Shown here piece by piece: positions 43,178-52,118 of a stretch of DNA of 64,000 nt (position 1 is its first letter; the number at the start of each line of letters is the position of its first letter). The notes beneath the pieces are model-generated. The model saw only the letters and a program-made list of their open reading frames with translations, was not told the DNA's origin and ran no database searches. Source of the stretch: Streptomyces sp. NBC_00523 (GTDB lineage: Bacteria > Actinomycetota > Actinomycetes > Streptomycetales > Streptomycetaceae); contig NZ_CP107836.1 of the NCBI RefSeq assembly GCF_036346615.1, positions 2,356,001-2,420,000 of the forward strand, given 5' to 3'. The position numbers and the translations under genes were made by a program.

Positions 43178-44692
43178 TCAGTGTCCCCGTGCCCGCCGGA
43201 TACGGGCCTTGTGCGCCCGGTGCCACACCCCGGGCAGCTCGCGCTCGGTCGCGGCGGCGGCAGCCTCCTCCCGTCCGTACACCAGTCCCCACGTGAACGA
43301 CGGCTCCCCCGCCGCGTGCGCCTGTACGGCGAGGGCGCGCAGGGTCTGGCGGGCGACGACACCGTCCTGGTGGTCGCCCAGGAGGCTCTGGACGGCCTTG
43401 AGCCGCTTGGCCGCCTTCTTCGCGGGCTTACGGAGGGCCGGGCGGGCGGCCTCCGCCGCGTACCGCGCCCGTTTCGCGGCCTTGCGGGCGCTGTGCAGCG
43501 CGGCGTCCCGGTCCGGCCCCGGCGGCAACTCCAGGGCGTGCGCCACCCGTCCGGCGAGGCGCTTGTGGTCCTTGCGGACCGCGCGGGCCAGCTCGTCGCC
43601 CGGCGCGGCGGCGGCCCCGGGCAGCAGCGGCGGGGCGGCGACCAGGGCCTCCAGGGCCCGCAGCAGGTCCAGATAGCGCGCGGAGTCCAGGACGGCGGTC
43701 GTGCGCCGGCGCGAACCGCTGCGCCCCGCCGCCGACCAGAGCCGCAGCCGCGCCCTGACCGGCCCGATGACCAGGGGGCGGGGCAGCTCGCCGAGCCGGG
43801 CGCGCAGCCGGGCGTCCAGGACCTCCTGGTCCCGGTCGACCCCCAGCTCCCCCGCGAGCCACTTCAGCTCGGTGCCCAGGGGGCGGGTGGCCTCGCGGTC
43901 CAGGACGCGGCGGTACGTGCGCAGGGCGCTGCGCAGCCGCCGGGTGGCGACGCGCATCCGGTGCACGGAGTCGGGCAGCCCCCGCCGCACGGCCGGGTCG
44001 AGCGCCACGATCGCCTCGGCCTGACGGCGTACGTGGACAAGGACGTGGTCCCCTGCGGCGCGCGGTTCGTCCTCCCGGCGGCGCGTGGTTCCGGACGCTG
44101 TCTCCTCCAGCGCGCGGGCCAGCTTGGAGGGGGCGGTGGCGGGCCGGATGCCGGCCTCCTCCAGCGCGCGGCCGACGGTGTCGAGGAAGGCGGGGTCGCC
44201 GTCGTCGGCGAGCTCGGCCTCGATCTCGGTCCAGGCGGCGGTGCGGTCGCCGCCGGGCAGCCGCTCCGCGCGGACCTCGTCCACGCTGAGCTCGGCCAGC
44301 GGGGCGCCGTCGTCGCCCAGGAGTACGTGGACGTCGCGGACGGAGACCAGCCGGACGACGGGGACGACGGGGGCGTCGAGGACCCGGGAGCGGATCAGGG
44401 CGGTGAGGCGGGCCGGGACGTGGCCGGAGAGCGGGGCCCGGATCTCGTCGCGGACGCCGTCGGCGACGGGGAGCTTCAGGTGCCAGCCGGCGTCGGAGCC
44501 CCCGGTGCGGCGGCGCAGGGTGACGTTTCCGGCGGCGAGGCGCAGGTCCTCGGTGTCGTAGTAGACGGCGTCCAGCTCCATGACGCCCTCGTGCGCGACG
44601 GACCCGACGCCTGCCACCCGGCCCAGGTCGGGCAGCCGGGTGGCGTCGGTGGCTTCGTACTTCCGCTCGATCTCGCGCTTGGAGTCCGCCAT
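43178..44692 (-). CDS. CYTH-CHAD domain protein
   Basis: 504 residues. N-terminal CYTH domain with the EIERKYE motif (ExExK, residues 6-12) and beta-barrel strands VTLRRRTGG, GWHLKLPV; such domains bind triphosphates, usually inorganic tripolyphosphate. The C-terminal CHAD domain (about 220-500) is all-helical and His/Arg/Lys-rich: VHRMRVATRRLRSALRTYRRVL, KAAKRARYAAEAARPAL, LGDHQDGVVARQTL. CHAD domains bind polyphosphate granules. So it is a likely polyphosphate-binding or hydrolysing protein. ATG at 44690-44692; a TACGTT box 6 nt upstream and no ribosome site suggest a leaderless message. 32 bp separates it from sfr. Confidence 0.93.
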   Translation of the reverse strand: MADSKREIERKYEATDATRLPDLGRVAGVGSVAHEGVMELDAVYYDTEDLRLAAGNVTLRRRTGGSDAGWHLKLPVADGVRDEIRAPLSGHVPARLTALIRSRVLDAPVVPVVRLVSVRDVHVLLGDDGAPLAELSVDEVRAERLPGGDRTAAWTEIEAELADDGDPAFLDTVGRALEEAGIRPATAPSKLARALEETASGTTRRREDEPRAAGDHVLVHVRRQAEAIVALDPAVRRGLPDSVHRMRVATRRLRSALRTYRRVLDREATRPLGTELKWLAGELGVDRDQEVLDARLRARLGELPRPLVIGPVRARLRLWSAAGRSGSRRRTTAVLDSARYLDLLRALEALVAAPPLLPGAAAAPGDELARAVRKDHKRLAGRVAHALELPPGPDRDAALHSARKAAKRARYAAEAARPALRKPAKKAAKRLKAVQSLLGDHQDGVVARQTLRALAVQAHAAGEPSFTWGLVYGREEAAAAATERELPGVWHRAHKARIRRARGH

Positions 44693-44698
44693 GTATCG

Positions 44699-44704
44699 AA
44701 CGTA
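44699..44704 (-). promoter_or_regulatory. Possible -10 box for the CYTH-CHAD gene
   Basis: TACGTT on the minus strand, 6 nt before the ATG at 44692. Confidence 0.35.
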
Positions 44705-44724
44705 ACGCTCCCCCGGGAAATCGC

Positions 44725-45915
44725 TCAGGCCGTTATCGGCCGTTGCACCCGGATCGACTGGAGCAGGCCGATGGCCACCCAGACGGCGAACATCGAGGAG
44801 CCGCCGTAGGAGACGAACGGCAGCGGCAGTCCGGCGACCGGCATGATGCCGAGCGTCATGCCGATGTTCTCGAAGGACTGGAAGGCGAACCAGGCGATGA
44901 TCCCGGCGGCGACGACCGTGCCGTACAGCTCGGTGGTCTCGCGGGCGATGCGGCAGGCGCGCCACAGGACGACGCCGAGCAGCACCAGGATGAGCCCGGC
45001 GCCGAGGAAGCCCAGCTCCTCGCCGGCGACCGTGAAGACGAAGTCGGTCTGCTGCTCGGGGACGAACTGCCCGGTGGTCTGGGTGCCCTGGAAGAGCCCG
45101 GTGCCATGCAGGCCGCCGGAGCCGATCGCGATGCGGGCCTGGTTGGTGTTGTAGCCGACGCCCGCCGGGTCGAGCGCCGGGTTGGCGAAGGCGGCGAAGC
45201 GGGCGATCTGGTAGTCGTCCAGCAGGCCGAGCTGCCAGATGGCGACCGCCCCGGCCACGCCCGCGCCGAGGAGCCCGAAGACCCAGCGGTTGGACGCGCC
45301 GGAGGCCAGCAGCACACCGAGCACGATGATGACCATGACCATGACGGAGCCGAGGTCCGGCATCCCCATGACGATGATCATGGGGAGCGCCGCGAGGCCG
45401 AGGGCCTTGGCGACGCTCCGGTGGTCGGGGTGGACCTGGTCCCCGGCGTCCACCCGGGCGGCGAGGATCATCGCCATGCCCAGGATGATGGTGATCTTGG
45501 TGAACTCGGAGGGCTGGATGGAGAAGCCGCCGGGCAGCAGGATCCAGGCGTGGGCGCCGTTGACGGTGGCGCCCAGCGGGGTGAGGACCGCCAGCACGAG
45601 GAGCACGGACAGGCCGTACAGGACGGGCACCGCGCCGCGCAGCGTGCGGTGGCCGAGCCAGATCGTGCCGATCATCAGCGCCATGCCGATGCCGGTGTTG
45701 AGCGCGTGCCGGAAGAGGAAGTAGTACGGGTCGCCGTGGGTCAGCGAGTCGCGTCCCCGGGTCGCCGACCAGACCAGCAGCGAGCCGATGAAGGAGAGCG
45801 CGACCGCCGCGCCGAGGAGCGGCCAGTCGAGCCGGCGCACGACGGAGTCGCGGGCCATGAGGCGGCCCCAGCCGGACCGCTCGGGGCCGTAGCGCGGGAC
45901 GGAGAATCCGGCCAT
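44725..45915 (-). CDS. sfr: RodA/FtsW-type SEDS protein (spore-wall glycosyltransferase Sfr)
   Basis: 396 residues, about ten membrane helices. SEDS proteins polymerise lipid II and pair with a class B PBP. The motifs HAWILLPGGFSIQPSEFTKI (Trp-x-x-x-x-GFSxQPSE), MGMPDLGSVMVM (PDLG), GSGGLHGTGLFQGTQ and PFVSYGGSSM are all in place. The gene follows pbp2 with a TGATG overlap, so polymerase and transpeptidase are made together. In S. coelicolor this position is sfr, part of the spore-wall synthesising complex. The start ATG at 45913-45915 is set by the overlap; an extended frame beyond it lies in pbp2. Confidence 0.97.
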   Translation of the reverse strand: MAGFSVPRYGPERSGWGRLMARDSVVRRLDWPLLGAAVALSFIGSLLVWSATRGRDSLTHGDPYYFLFRHALNTGIGMALMIGTIWLGHRTLRGAVPVLYGLSVLLVLAVLTPLGATVNGAHAWILLPGGFSIQPSEFTKITIILGMAMILAARVDAGDQVHPDHRSVAKALGLAALPMIIVMGMPDLGSVMVMVIIVLGVLLASGASNRWVFGLLGAGVAGAVAIWQLGLLDDYQIARFAAFANPALDPAGVGYNTNQARIAIGSGGLHGTGLFQGTQTTGQFVPEQQTDFVFTVAGEELGFLGAGLILVLLGVVLWRACRIARETTELYGTVVAAGIIAWFAFQSFENIGMTLGIMPVAGLPLPFVSYGGSSMFAVWVAIGLLQSIRVQRPITA

Positions 45916-48080
45916 CAGTCGCGCCTCCCCAGCACCGCGGCGAGCGTCTGCTCGGTGGCGGGCTTCTCCGAGGCGGGGTCGTACGGCTTGATCGTCGGGG
46001 CGTCGATGGTGCCGTCCGTCTGGATCTTCGGCAGCCCCTTCTGCGGCGTCGGCAGGAGGGCCTTCTTGAGGTCCTGCTTGCCGGTGGCGTCGAGCCCGTA
46101 GAGCGCGTTGTAGATGTTGCGGACGGCGGGCCCGGACGCGCCGGAACCCGTACCGCCCTGGGAGATCGTCATGACGATCGAGTAGTCCTTGGTGTACGTG
46201 GCGAACCACGAGGTCGTCTGCTTGCCGTAGACCTCGGCGGTACCCGTCTTGGCGTGCATCGGGATCTTGTCCTGCGGCCAGCCGCCGAATCGCCAGGCGG
46301 CCGAACCGCGGGTCGCGACACCCGCGAGGGCTTCGTCTATCTGGTTGCGCGTCTTCTTGGTGAAGGGCAGCTTGCCGTGCGACTTGGGCGCGATCGTCTG
46401 GACGGTCTTGCCGTCGCCGCTGACGATCGCCTTGCCGATGGTGGGGTCGTAGAGCGTGCCGCCGTTGGAGATGGCCGCGTAGATGGTGGCCATCTGGATC
46501 GGGGTGACGAGCGTGTCGCCCTGGCCGATCGAGTAGTTGACGGAGTCACCGGCGCGCATCTTGTCGCCTTCGAGGCAGTTCTCAAAGGCGATCTTCTCGA
46601 CGTACGTGCCGTCCTTCTTGCCCTGCTTGCACCAGGCGTCGTGGTTGGCCTTGGCGAAGTTCTTCTTCCACTCGCGGTCCGGGACGCGGCCGCTGACCTC
46701 GTTGGGGAGGTCGATGCCGGTCTCCTTGCCCAGGCCGAACTGGTGGGCGGTCTTGTAGAACCAGTCGTTGGGGTGCTTCTTCGGGTTGTTGCCGCCGTCC
46801 TTCGCCCACTCCTTGTGCGCGATGCCGTAGTACACGGTGTCGCAGGAGACCTCCAGGGCGCGGCCGATGGTGATGTCGCCGTAGCCCTGGGACTCGAAGT
46901 TCTTGAAGGTCTGCCCGCCGATGGAGTACGAGCTGGGGCAGGGGTAGTGGCCGTCGAAGGGGTACCCGGCGTTGACCGCGGCGGTCGAGGAGATGACCTT
47001 GAAGATCGAGCCGGGGGCGGCCTGGCCCTGGATGGCCCGGTTCAGCAGCGGGAAGTTGCTGCTCTTGCCGGTGAGCTTGGCGTAGTCCTTGGCGGAGATG
47101 CCGCCGACCCAGGAGTTCGGGTCGTAGTTGGGCAGGGAGGCCATGGAGACGACCCGGCCGGTCTTGGCCTCCATGACGACGACGGCCCCGGAGTCCGCCT
47201 TGTAGTTCTCGCCGGTGTTGGTGTCGAACTCCTTGCGGGCCGCCTTCATGGCCTCGTTGAGCTCGTACTCGGCGACGGCCTGGACGCGGGCGTCGATCGA
47301 GGTGACGACGCTGGCGCCGGCCTCCGCCTCGTCGTTCTTGGCCTGGCCGATGACCCGGCCCAGGTTGTCGACCTCGTAACGGGTGACGCCCGCCTTGCCG
47401 CGCAGCTCCTTGTCGTACGTGCGCTCCAGGCCGGAGCGGCCGACCATGTCGGAGCGCAGGTACGGCGAGTCGCTGTCCTGGGCCTTGGTGATCTCCTCGT
47501 CCGTGACGGGCGAGAGGTAGCCGAGGACCTGGGCGGTGTTGGCCTTGCCGGGCGCCGGGTAGCGGCGTACGGCGGTGGGCTCCGCGGTGATGCCGGGGAA
47601 GTCCTCGGCGCGCTCGCGGATCGTCAGGGCCTGCTGGGTGGTGGCCTCGTCGGTGACCGGGATCGGCTGGTAGGGCGAACCGTTCCAGCAGGGCTGCGGG
47701 GTCTTGGCGTCGCAGAGCCGGACCTTGTCGAAGACGTCCTTCGGCTTCATGTCGAGGACGTCGGCGAGCCGGGTCAGCACGGCCTTGCCGTCGTCGGCCA
47801 TCTTCAGCAGCTCGGTGCGGCTGGCGGAGACCACGAGGCGGGTCTCGTTGTCGGCGAGCGGGACGCCGCGCGCGTCGAGGATGGAGCCGCGGGCGGCGGG
47901 CTGGACGACCTGCTGGACGTGGTTGTTCTTCGCCTCGTCCGAGTACTCCTGGCCATTGCGGATCTGGAGGTACCAGAGGCGGCCGCCGAGGGTGAGGAGC
48001 AGCGAGAAGACGAGGACCTGGATGACGATCAGCCGGATCTGGACGCGCTGGGTGCGGCCCGTCTCGGGGATGTTGCTCAC
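45915..48080 (-). CDS. pbp2: Penicillin-binding protein 2 (class B transpeptidase)
   Basis: 721 residues. Cross-links peptidoglycan with Sfr under MreB control. One N-terminal span (IRLIVIQVLVFSLLLTLGG), a pedestal domain (RGSILDARGVPLADN), and the transpeptidase domain: SxxK motif SIFK in AAPGSIFKVISS (about residue 357), second motif SCD in LEVSCDTVYYG (about 413), and KTGTAE (about 620). The four extra Cys (CDAKTPQPC, CKQG, ENCLEGD) might form disulfides outside. The C-terminal 45 residues are Pro/Lys-rich. GTG start at 48078-48080 (M-S-N-I-P-E-T-G) with GGGGGCGCC upstream. Overlaps sfr by one base. Confidence 0.97.
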   Translation of the reverse strand: MSNIPETGRTQRVQIRLIVIQVLVFSLLLTLGGRLWYLQIRNGQEYSDEAKNNHVQQVVQPAARGSILDARGVPLADNETRLVVSASRTELLKMADDGKAVLTRLADVLDMKPKDVFDKVRLCDAKTPQPCWNGSPYQPIPVTDEATTQQALTIRERAEDFPGITAEPTAVRRYPAPGKANTAQVLGYLSPVTDEEITKAQDSDSPYLRSDMVGRSGLERTYDKELRGKAGVTRYEVDNLGRVIGQAKNDEAEAGASVVTSIDARVQAVAEYELNEAMKAARKEFDTNTGENYKADSGAVVVMEAKTGRVVSMASLPNYDPNSWVGGISAKDYAKLTGKSSNFPLLNRAIQGQAAPGSIFKVISSTAAVNAGYPFDGHYPCPSSYSIGGQTFKNFESQGYGDITIGRALEVSCDTVYYGIAHKEWAKDGGNNPKKHPNDWFYKTAHQFGLGKETGIDLPNEVSGRVPDREWKKNFAKANHDAWCKQGKKDGTYVEKIAFENCLEGDKMRAGDSVNYSIGQGDTLVTPIQMATIYAAISNGGTLYDPTIGKAIVSGDGKTVQTIAPKSHGKLPFTKKTRNQIDEALAGVATRGSAAWRFGGWPQDKIPMHAKTGTAEVYGKQTTSWFATYTKDYSIVMTISQGGTGSGASGPAVRNIYNALYGLDATGKQDLKKALLPTPQKGLPKIQTDGTIDAPTIKPYDPASEKPATEQTLAAVLGRRD

Positions 48081-48129
48081 GGGGCGCCCCCGGTGGTGGT
48101 GCGGGGGCGGGGCCCGGCGTGGTGCTGCC

Positions 48130-48795
48130 TCACAGTCGCTTGACTCCCTTGATCCGTCCGGCGCGTGCCGCCCGGTTGCGGGCCGCCTTCACGCGCAGTC
48201 CGCCGCGCTGGCTGCCGATCCGCAGCCCGGTCCCGGCCGCCAGCCACCCGGCCGCCACGTCGCCGCGCCCCGAGGAGGACTCGGTGACGGGGTCGTTCAC
48301 GGTGCGTCTGGCGAGCGCCATGATCAGCGGCACGGTGAACGGCGCCAGGAGGAGGTCGTACACCGCCGCGGTGAACAGCAGGCTGCCGAGGCCCACGTGG
48401 CGGGCCGCGGTGTCGCCGACGAGGGCGCCGACGCCCGCGTACAGCAGGGTCGACCCGATCGCCGCCGCGACGACCACGGCCATCGGCAGGAACGCGGACT
48501 TCAGCTGCCCGTTCTCCGGCCGGGCCAGGCCCGCGAGGTAGCCGATGACGCAGAGGACCAGGGCGTAGCGCCCGGCGGCGTGGTCGGCCGGGGGCGCCAG
48601 GTCCGCGAGGAGCCCGGCGCCGAAGCCGATGAGGGCGCCGCTGACGTGCCCGTACACGAAGGCCAGGCCGAGGACGACCATGAGCAGCAGGTCGGGCACG
48701 GCGCCGGGGAGCTGGAGGCGGGCGAGCACGGAGACCTGGACGACGAGGGCGAAGACGACCAGAACGATGGAGAGCAGGGTCCGGTTGACGTGCAT
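48130..48795 (-). CDS. mreD: Rod shape-determining protein MreD
   Basis: 221 residues with about five to six membrane helices (LLSIVLVVFALVVQVSVLARL, LLLMVVLGLAFVYGHV, GALIGFGAGLLADLAPP). The motif GFGAGLLADLAP is typical of actinobacterial MreD. The C-terminal 50 residues are Arg/Lys/Gly-rich and cytoplasmic, longer than in E. coli. It connects MreC and MreB at the membrane. ATG at 48793-48795, 11 bp after mreC. Confidence 0.95.
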   Translation of the reverse strand: MHVNRTLLSIVLVVFALVVQVSVLARLQLPGAVPDLLLMVVLGLAFVYGHVSGALIGFGAGLLADLAPPADHAAGRYALVLCVIGYLAGLARPENGQLKSAFLPMAVVVAAAIGSTLLYAGVGALVGDTAARHVGLGSLLFTAAVYDLLLAPFTVPLIMALARRTVNDPVTESSSGRGDVAAGWLAAGTGLRIGSQRGGLRVKAARNRAARAGRIKGVKRL

Positions 48796-48806
48796 GGGGA
48801 TCAGCT

Positions 48807-49841
48807 CTACCTCTGTTCGTTGACCGCGTTGTCGGCGTTCGGAGTGGCGTTCCCGCTGGGGTCCGGGCTGGGGCTCTCGTGGATGTTGCCGACCACGTTG
48901 CCCTCGGTGTCCACGATGTCGCCGTTGGGCGAGATGGTGACCGTGACGGTCGGGGTGGGCTTCGGCTTGGCGGGCGCCTTCGGCTTCTTCGGCAGGACCG
49001 AGTCGCGGGGGTCCTGGCGCGGGGCCTGGACGACGATGCCGACGATGTCCAGCTTGGTGAAGGAGACGTACGGGCGGACGTAGACGGTCCGGGTGAGGTC
49101 GCCGCCCGAGGGGTCGACGCGGACGACCTCGCCGACCGGGACGCCGGGCACGAACGGCTTGTCCTTGCTGGAGCCGAAGGTGACGAGCCGGTCGCCCTTC
49201 TTGACCTTGGCCTTGCCGTTCAGGAACTGCACCGCCAGCGGGCGGGAGCCCTGGCCGGTGGCGAAGCCCAGCTCGTCGGTGGACTCCATCCGGGTGCCGA
49301 CGGTGAAGTCGGGGTCGTTGGCGAGGAGCACCGTCGCGGTGTCCGGGCCGACGGTGGTGACGCGGCCGACCAGCCCGTCCCCGTTGATGACGGTCATGTC
49401 GCGCTTGACGCCGTCCTTGGAGCCCGCGTCGATGGTGACCGTCCAGGAGAAGCCCTGGGCCGCTCCTATGGCGATGACCTCGGCGGCCGCGATGCCGTAC
49501 TGGCCGGTGGCCGACTTCTTCAGCATGTCGTCCAGCTGGCGGACCCGGCTGCGGTTGCGGTCGTCGCTGCCGAGCTTGGCCTTCAGCTCGGCGTTCTGCT
49601 TCTCCAGCGCGGCGATCTTGTCGTGACGGGCGCCGGAGGCGCGGACCGCCCCTATGGCGTTGCCCACCGGGTCGACCGCCGACGCCACGCCGTTCTCCAC
49701 GGGTCCGAAGACCGTGGCGGCGGCCTGCCGGGCGCCGTCCACCGGTGACGCCTCACCGCCGCGGATGTCCACCGTGATCAACGCGAACGCGATGGCGATC
49801 AGCAGCACCAGGAGCAGCCGGCTCTCTCGTGTGTCCCTCAC
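48807..49841 (-). CDS. mreC: Rod shape-determining protein MreC
   Basis: 344 residues. One N-terminal span (LLLVLLIAIAFALITVDI), a coiled coil (HDKIAALEKQNAELKAKLG, about residues 75-110), then the two beta-barrel domain (GFSWTVTIDAGSKDGVKRDM, VGRVTTVGPDTATVLLANDP, VTFGSSKDKPFVPGVPVGEV), and a Pro/Lys/Thr tail ending in polar repeats. MreC scaffolds PBP2 outside the cell. GTG start at 49839-49841. In S. coelicolor MreC is reported to be phosphorylated, as I recall; the tail Thr/Ser residues are candidates here. Confidence 0.96.
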   Translation of the reverse strand: MRDTRESRLLLVLLIAIAFALITVDIRGGEASPVDGARQAAATVFGPVENGVASAVDPVGNAIGAVRASGARHDKIAALEKQNAELKAKLGSDDRNRSRVRQLDDMLKKSATGQYGIAAAEVIAIGAAQGFSWTVTIDAGSKDGVKRDMTVINGDGLVGRVTTVGPDTATVLLANDPDFTVGTRMESTDELGFATGQGSRPLAVQFLNGKAKVKKGDRLVTFGSSKDKPFVPGVPVGEVVRVDPSGGDLTRTVYVRPYVSFTKLDIVGIVVQAPRQDPRDSVLPKKPKAPAKPKPTPTVTVTISPNGDIVDTEGNVVGNIHESPSPDPSGNATPNADNAVNEQR

Positions 49842-49940
49842 AGTGCGGCGGCCGTGCCTTCCTCGTAGGAATGATCGTGCCTGTATGTCACGCGGTCCCC
49901 CGCGCGGAGCGGCAGCGTCCGCGCGGAGGGCCGTGGGGTA

Positions 49941-50960
49941 CTACCGTCGGGGCTGGGCGTCCAGGACCTGCTGGAGCGCCTCGAACTCCTCGACGCACTT
50001 GCCGGAGCCGAGCGCCACCGAGTCCAGCGGGTCCTCGGCGATGTGGATCGGCATGCCCGTCTCGTTGCGCAGCCGCTCGTCCAGGCCCCGCAGCAGCGCG
50101 CCGCCGCCGGTGAGGACGATGCCGCGGTCCATGACGTCGCCGGACAGCTCCGGCGGGCACTTGTCGAGCGTCGTCTTGACCGCGTCCACGATCGCGTTGA
50201 CCGGCTCCTCGATGGCCTTGCGGACCTCGCCGGCCGAGATGACGACGGTCTTGGGCAGGCCCGAGACCAGGTCGCGGCCGCGGATCTCGGTGTGCTCGTC
50301 CTTCTCCAGGTCGAACGCCGAGCCGATGGTGATCTTGATCTGTTCGGCGGTGCGCTCACCCAGGAGGAGCGAGTACTCCTTCTTGATGTGCTGGATGATC
50401 GCGTTGTCCAGCTCGTCCCCGGCGACCCGGATGGACTGGGCGGTGACGATCCCGCCGAGCGAGATCACCGCGACCTCGGTGGTGCCGCCGCCGATGTCGA
50501 CCACCATGTTGCCGGTGGCCTCGTGGACCGGAAGGCCCGAGCCGATGGCCGCCGCCATGGGCTCCTCGATGATGTGCACCTGGCGGGCGCCGGCCTGCGT
50601 CGACGCCTCGATCACGGCGCGTCGCTCGACCCCGGTGATGCCGGAGGGCACGCAGACGACGACCCGCGGGCGGGCCAGGTAGCGGCGCTTGTGGATCTTC
50701 AGGATGAAGTAGCGGAGCATCCGCTCCGTGATCTCGAAGTCGGCGATGACGCCGTCCTTCAGGGGCCGTACGGCGACGATGTTGCCGGGCGTACGGCCGA
50801 TCATCTTCTTGGCCTCGGCGCCGACCGCCAGAATTCCGCCGGTGTTGGTGTTGATGGCCACGACGGACGGCTCGTTCAGAACGATGCCGCGCCCCCTGAC
50901 GTACACCAGCGTGTTGGCAGTCCCGAGGTCGATAGCCATGTCACGGCCGATGAACGACAT
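49941..50960 (-). CDS. mreB: Actin-like cytoskeletal protein MreB
   Basis: 339 residues. ATP-binding actin fold: phosphate 1 [16 protein letters not shown] (residues 10-25), phosphate 2 [15 protein letters not shown] (about 160), adenosine motif [13 protein letters not shown] (about 285); the membrane-binding start MSFIGRDM is kept. Guides the Sfr-PBP2 machine during sporulation in Streptomyces. ATG at 50958-50960 has AAGGGGA 6 nt upstream; the in-frame ATG at 50979-50981 (MGNKGNS) lacks a ribosome site. 99 bp before mreC, codirectional with mreC, mreD, pbp2 and sfr. Confidence 0.98.
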   Translation of the reverse strand: MSFIGRDMAIDLGTANTLVYVRGRGIVLNEPSVVAINTNTGGILAVGAEAKKMIGRTPGNIVAVRPLKDGVIADFEITERMLRYFILKIHKRRYLARPRVVVCVPSGITGVERRAVIEASTQAGARQVHIIEEPMAAAIGSGLPVHEATGNMVVDIGGGTTEVAVISLGGIVTAQSIRVAGDELDNAIIQHIKKEYSLLLGERTAEQIKITIGSAFDLEKDEHTEIRGRDLVSGLPKTVVISAGEVRKAIEEPVNAIVDAVKTTLDKCPPELSGDVMDRGIVLTGGGALLRGLDERLRNETGMPIHIAEDPLDSVALGSGKCVEEFEALQQVLDAQPRR

Positions 50961-51194
50961 TGAGTTCCCCTTGTTCCCCATGAGGATGCGTCGGGCCTCC
51001 CAGGTAAAAGCCGTGATGGCTTGATTTGGTAGGCAGGATGGGCGCTGCGGGCGTGGAAGGTTCCATCGTAGTGCCGGATGTGCCGGCACAGCGCGAGGGT
51101 ACGCCGCCTTGCTGGGCAGAACGGGTGGCCGTTCCACTCATGGTGACGTTACGTCGGGGGGATGCGTTCCCGCGACCGGACACCCTATGCCGAA

Positions 51195-51220
51195 GGGCGA
51201 CCGAATTAATTCGGTCGCCC
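51195..51220 (-). terminator. Terminator hairpin after ndk
   Basis: Perfect 26-bp palindrome gggcgaccgaatt/aattcggtcgccc, 32 bp past the ndk stop. It lies upstream of mreB, insulating the mre transcript. Confidence 0.78.
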
Positions 51221-51252
51221 CAGGTCGCGAGCGCTGTTCGGCTGATCCCGGT

Positions 51253-51666
51253 TCAGGAAAGTCCGGGGAAGAACAGCTTCATCTCCCGCTCCGCGGACTC
51301 CTCGGAGTCCGAGGCGTGGATGAGGTTCTCCCGGGTGATCGTGCCGAAGTCGCCGCGGATCGACCCGGGCGCGGCGGCGATCGGGTCGGTGGGGCCGGCC
51401 AGGGCGCGGACGCCGTCGATGACCCGCTCGCCCTCGGCCACCAGGGCGACGATCGGACCCGACTGCATGAACTCGACCAGCGGCTCGTAGAAGGGTCGGC
51501 CCACGTGCTCGGCGTAGTGCTGCTCCAGCGTGGCGCGGTCCAGGGTACGCAGCTCCAGCGCGGTGATCTTCCAGCCGGCCTTGCGCTCGATGCGGCCGAC
51601 GATCTCGCCGACCAGACCGCGACGGACGGCGTCGGGCTTGAGAAGAACGAGGGTGCGCTGGGTCAT
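51253..51666 (-). CDS. ndk: Nucleoside-diphosphate kinase
   Basis: 137 residues, standard. Balances NTP and dNTP pools through a phospho-histidine. KPDAVRRGLVGEIVGRIE at the N-terminus and the catalytic His in ENLIHASDSEESAEREM (about residue 117). ATG at 51664-51666 with AAGGAG 7 nt upstream. Confidence 0.98.
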   Translation of the reverse strand: MTQRTLVLLKPDAVRRGLVGEIVGRIERKAGWKITALELRTLDRATLEQHYAEHVGRPFYEPLVEFMQSGPIVALVAEGERVIDGVRALAGPTDPIAAAPGSIRGDFGTITRENLIHASDSEESAEREMKLFFPGLS

Positions 51667-51759
51667 GTGCGGCTCCTTGCAGGCATACGGGTGCGGTGAG
51701 GCGACATTACAGGGGCCCGGCGACGGGCCCGCCGCCGGGTTTGCCGTGGTGGGCGCCGG

Positions 51760-52116
51760 TCAGCCGGCGGCGGGCGACTCCGCCTCGGCCTGGGCCGCCC
51801 AGCGGGCCTTCACCTCGTCGATCCGGCGGCCGTAGTGCACCGAGGCCCACCACAGCGCGCCGAAGGCGACGCCCAGGATGAACATCACCGGGATCACGAA
51901 GCCGCTCGCGACCAGCGCGACCTGGAGGGCCCAGCCGAGCTGGACGCCGCCGGGCCGGGTGAGCATGCCGCAGAGCAGCACGGAGAGGAGCATCCCGATG
52001 CCGCACACCGTCCAGACCGTGGCGTGCGACAGGTCGTCCGACTTCATCGCGACGAGTCCGGCGAACCCGATCACGAAGAACTCGCCGATCAATGTGGACG
52101 CACAGAGCATGCGCAT
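51760..52116 (-). CDS. DUF4233 membrane protein
   Basis: 118 residues with about four membrane helices (TLIGEFFVIGFAGLVAM, TVWTVCGIGMLLSVLLCGML, LGWALQVALVASGFVIPVMF, LGVAFGALWWASV). It opens MRMLCASTLIGEFF, which is characteristic of DUF4233 proteins that regularly follow folC in actinobacteria. Only two bases separate it from the folC stop, so it is translationally coupled. The short C-terminal tail is Ala/Glu-rich. Function unknown. Confidence 0.9.
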   Translation of the reverse strand: MRMLCASTLIGEFFVIGFAGLVAMKSDDLSHATVWTVCGIGMLLSVLLCGMLTRPGGVQLGWALQVALVASGFVIPVMFILGVAFGALWWASVHYGRRIDEVKARWAAQAEAESPAAG

Positions 52117-52118
52117 GG

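Noticed and set aside
46800..47545. SxD instead of SxN in PBP2 as an inactivating change
   Set aside because: As I recall, class B PBP2 proteins commonly carry SxD-type second motifs, so SCD is not evidence of loss.
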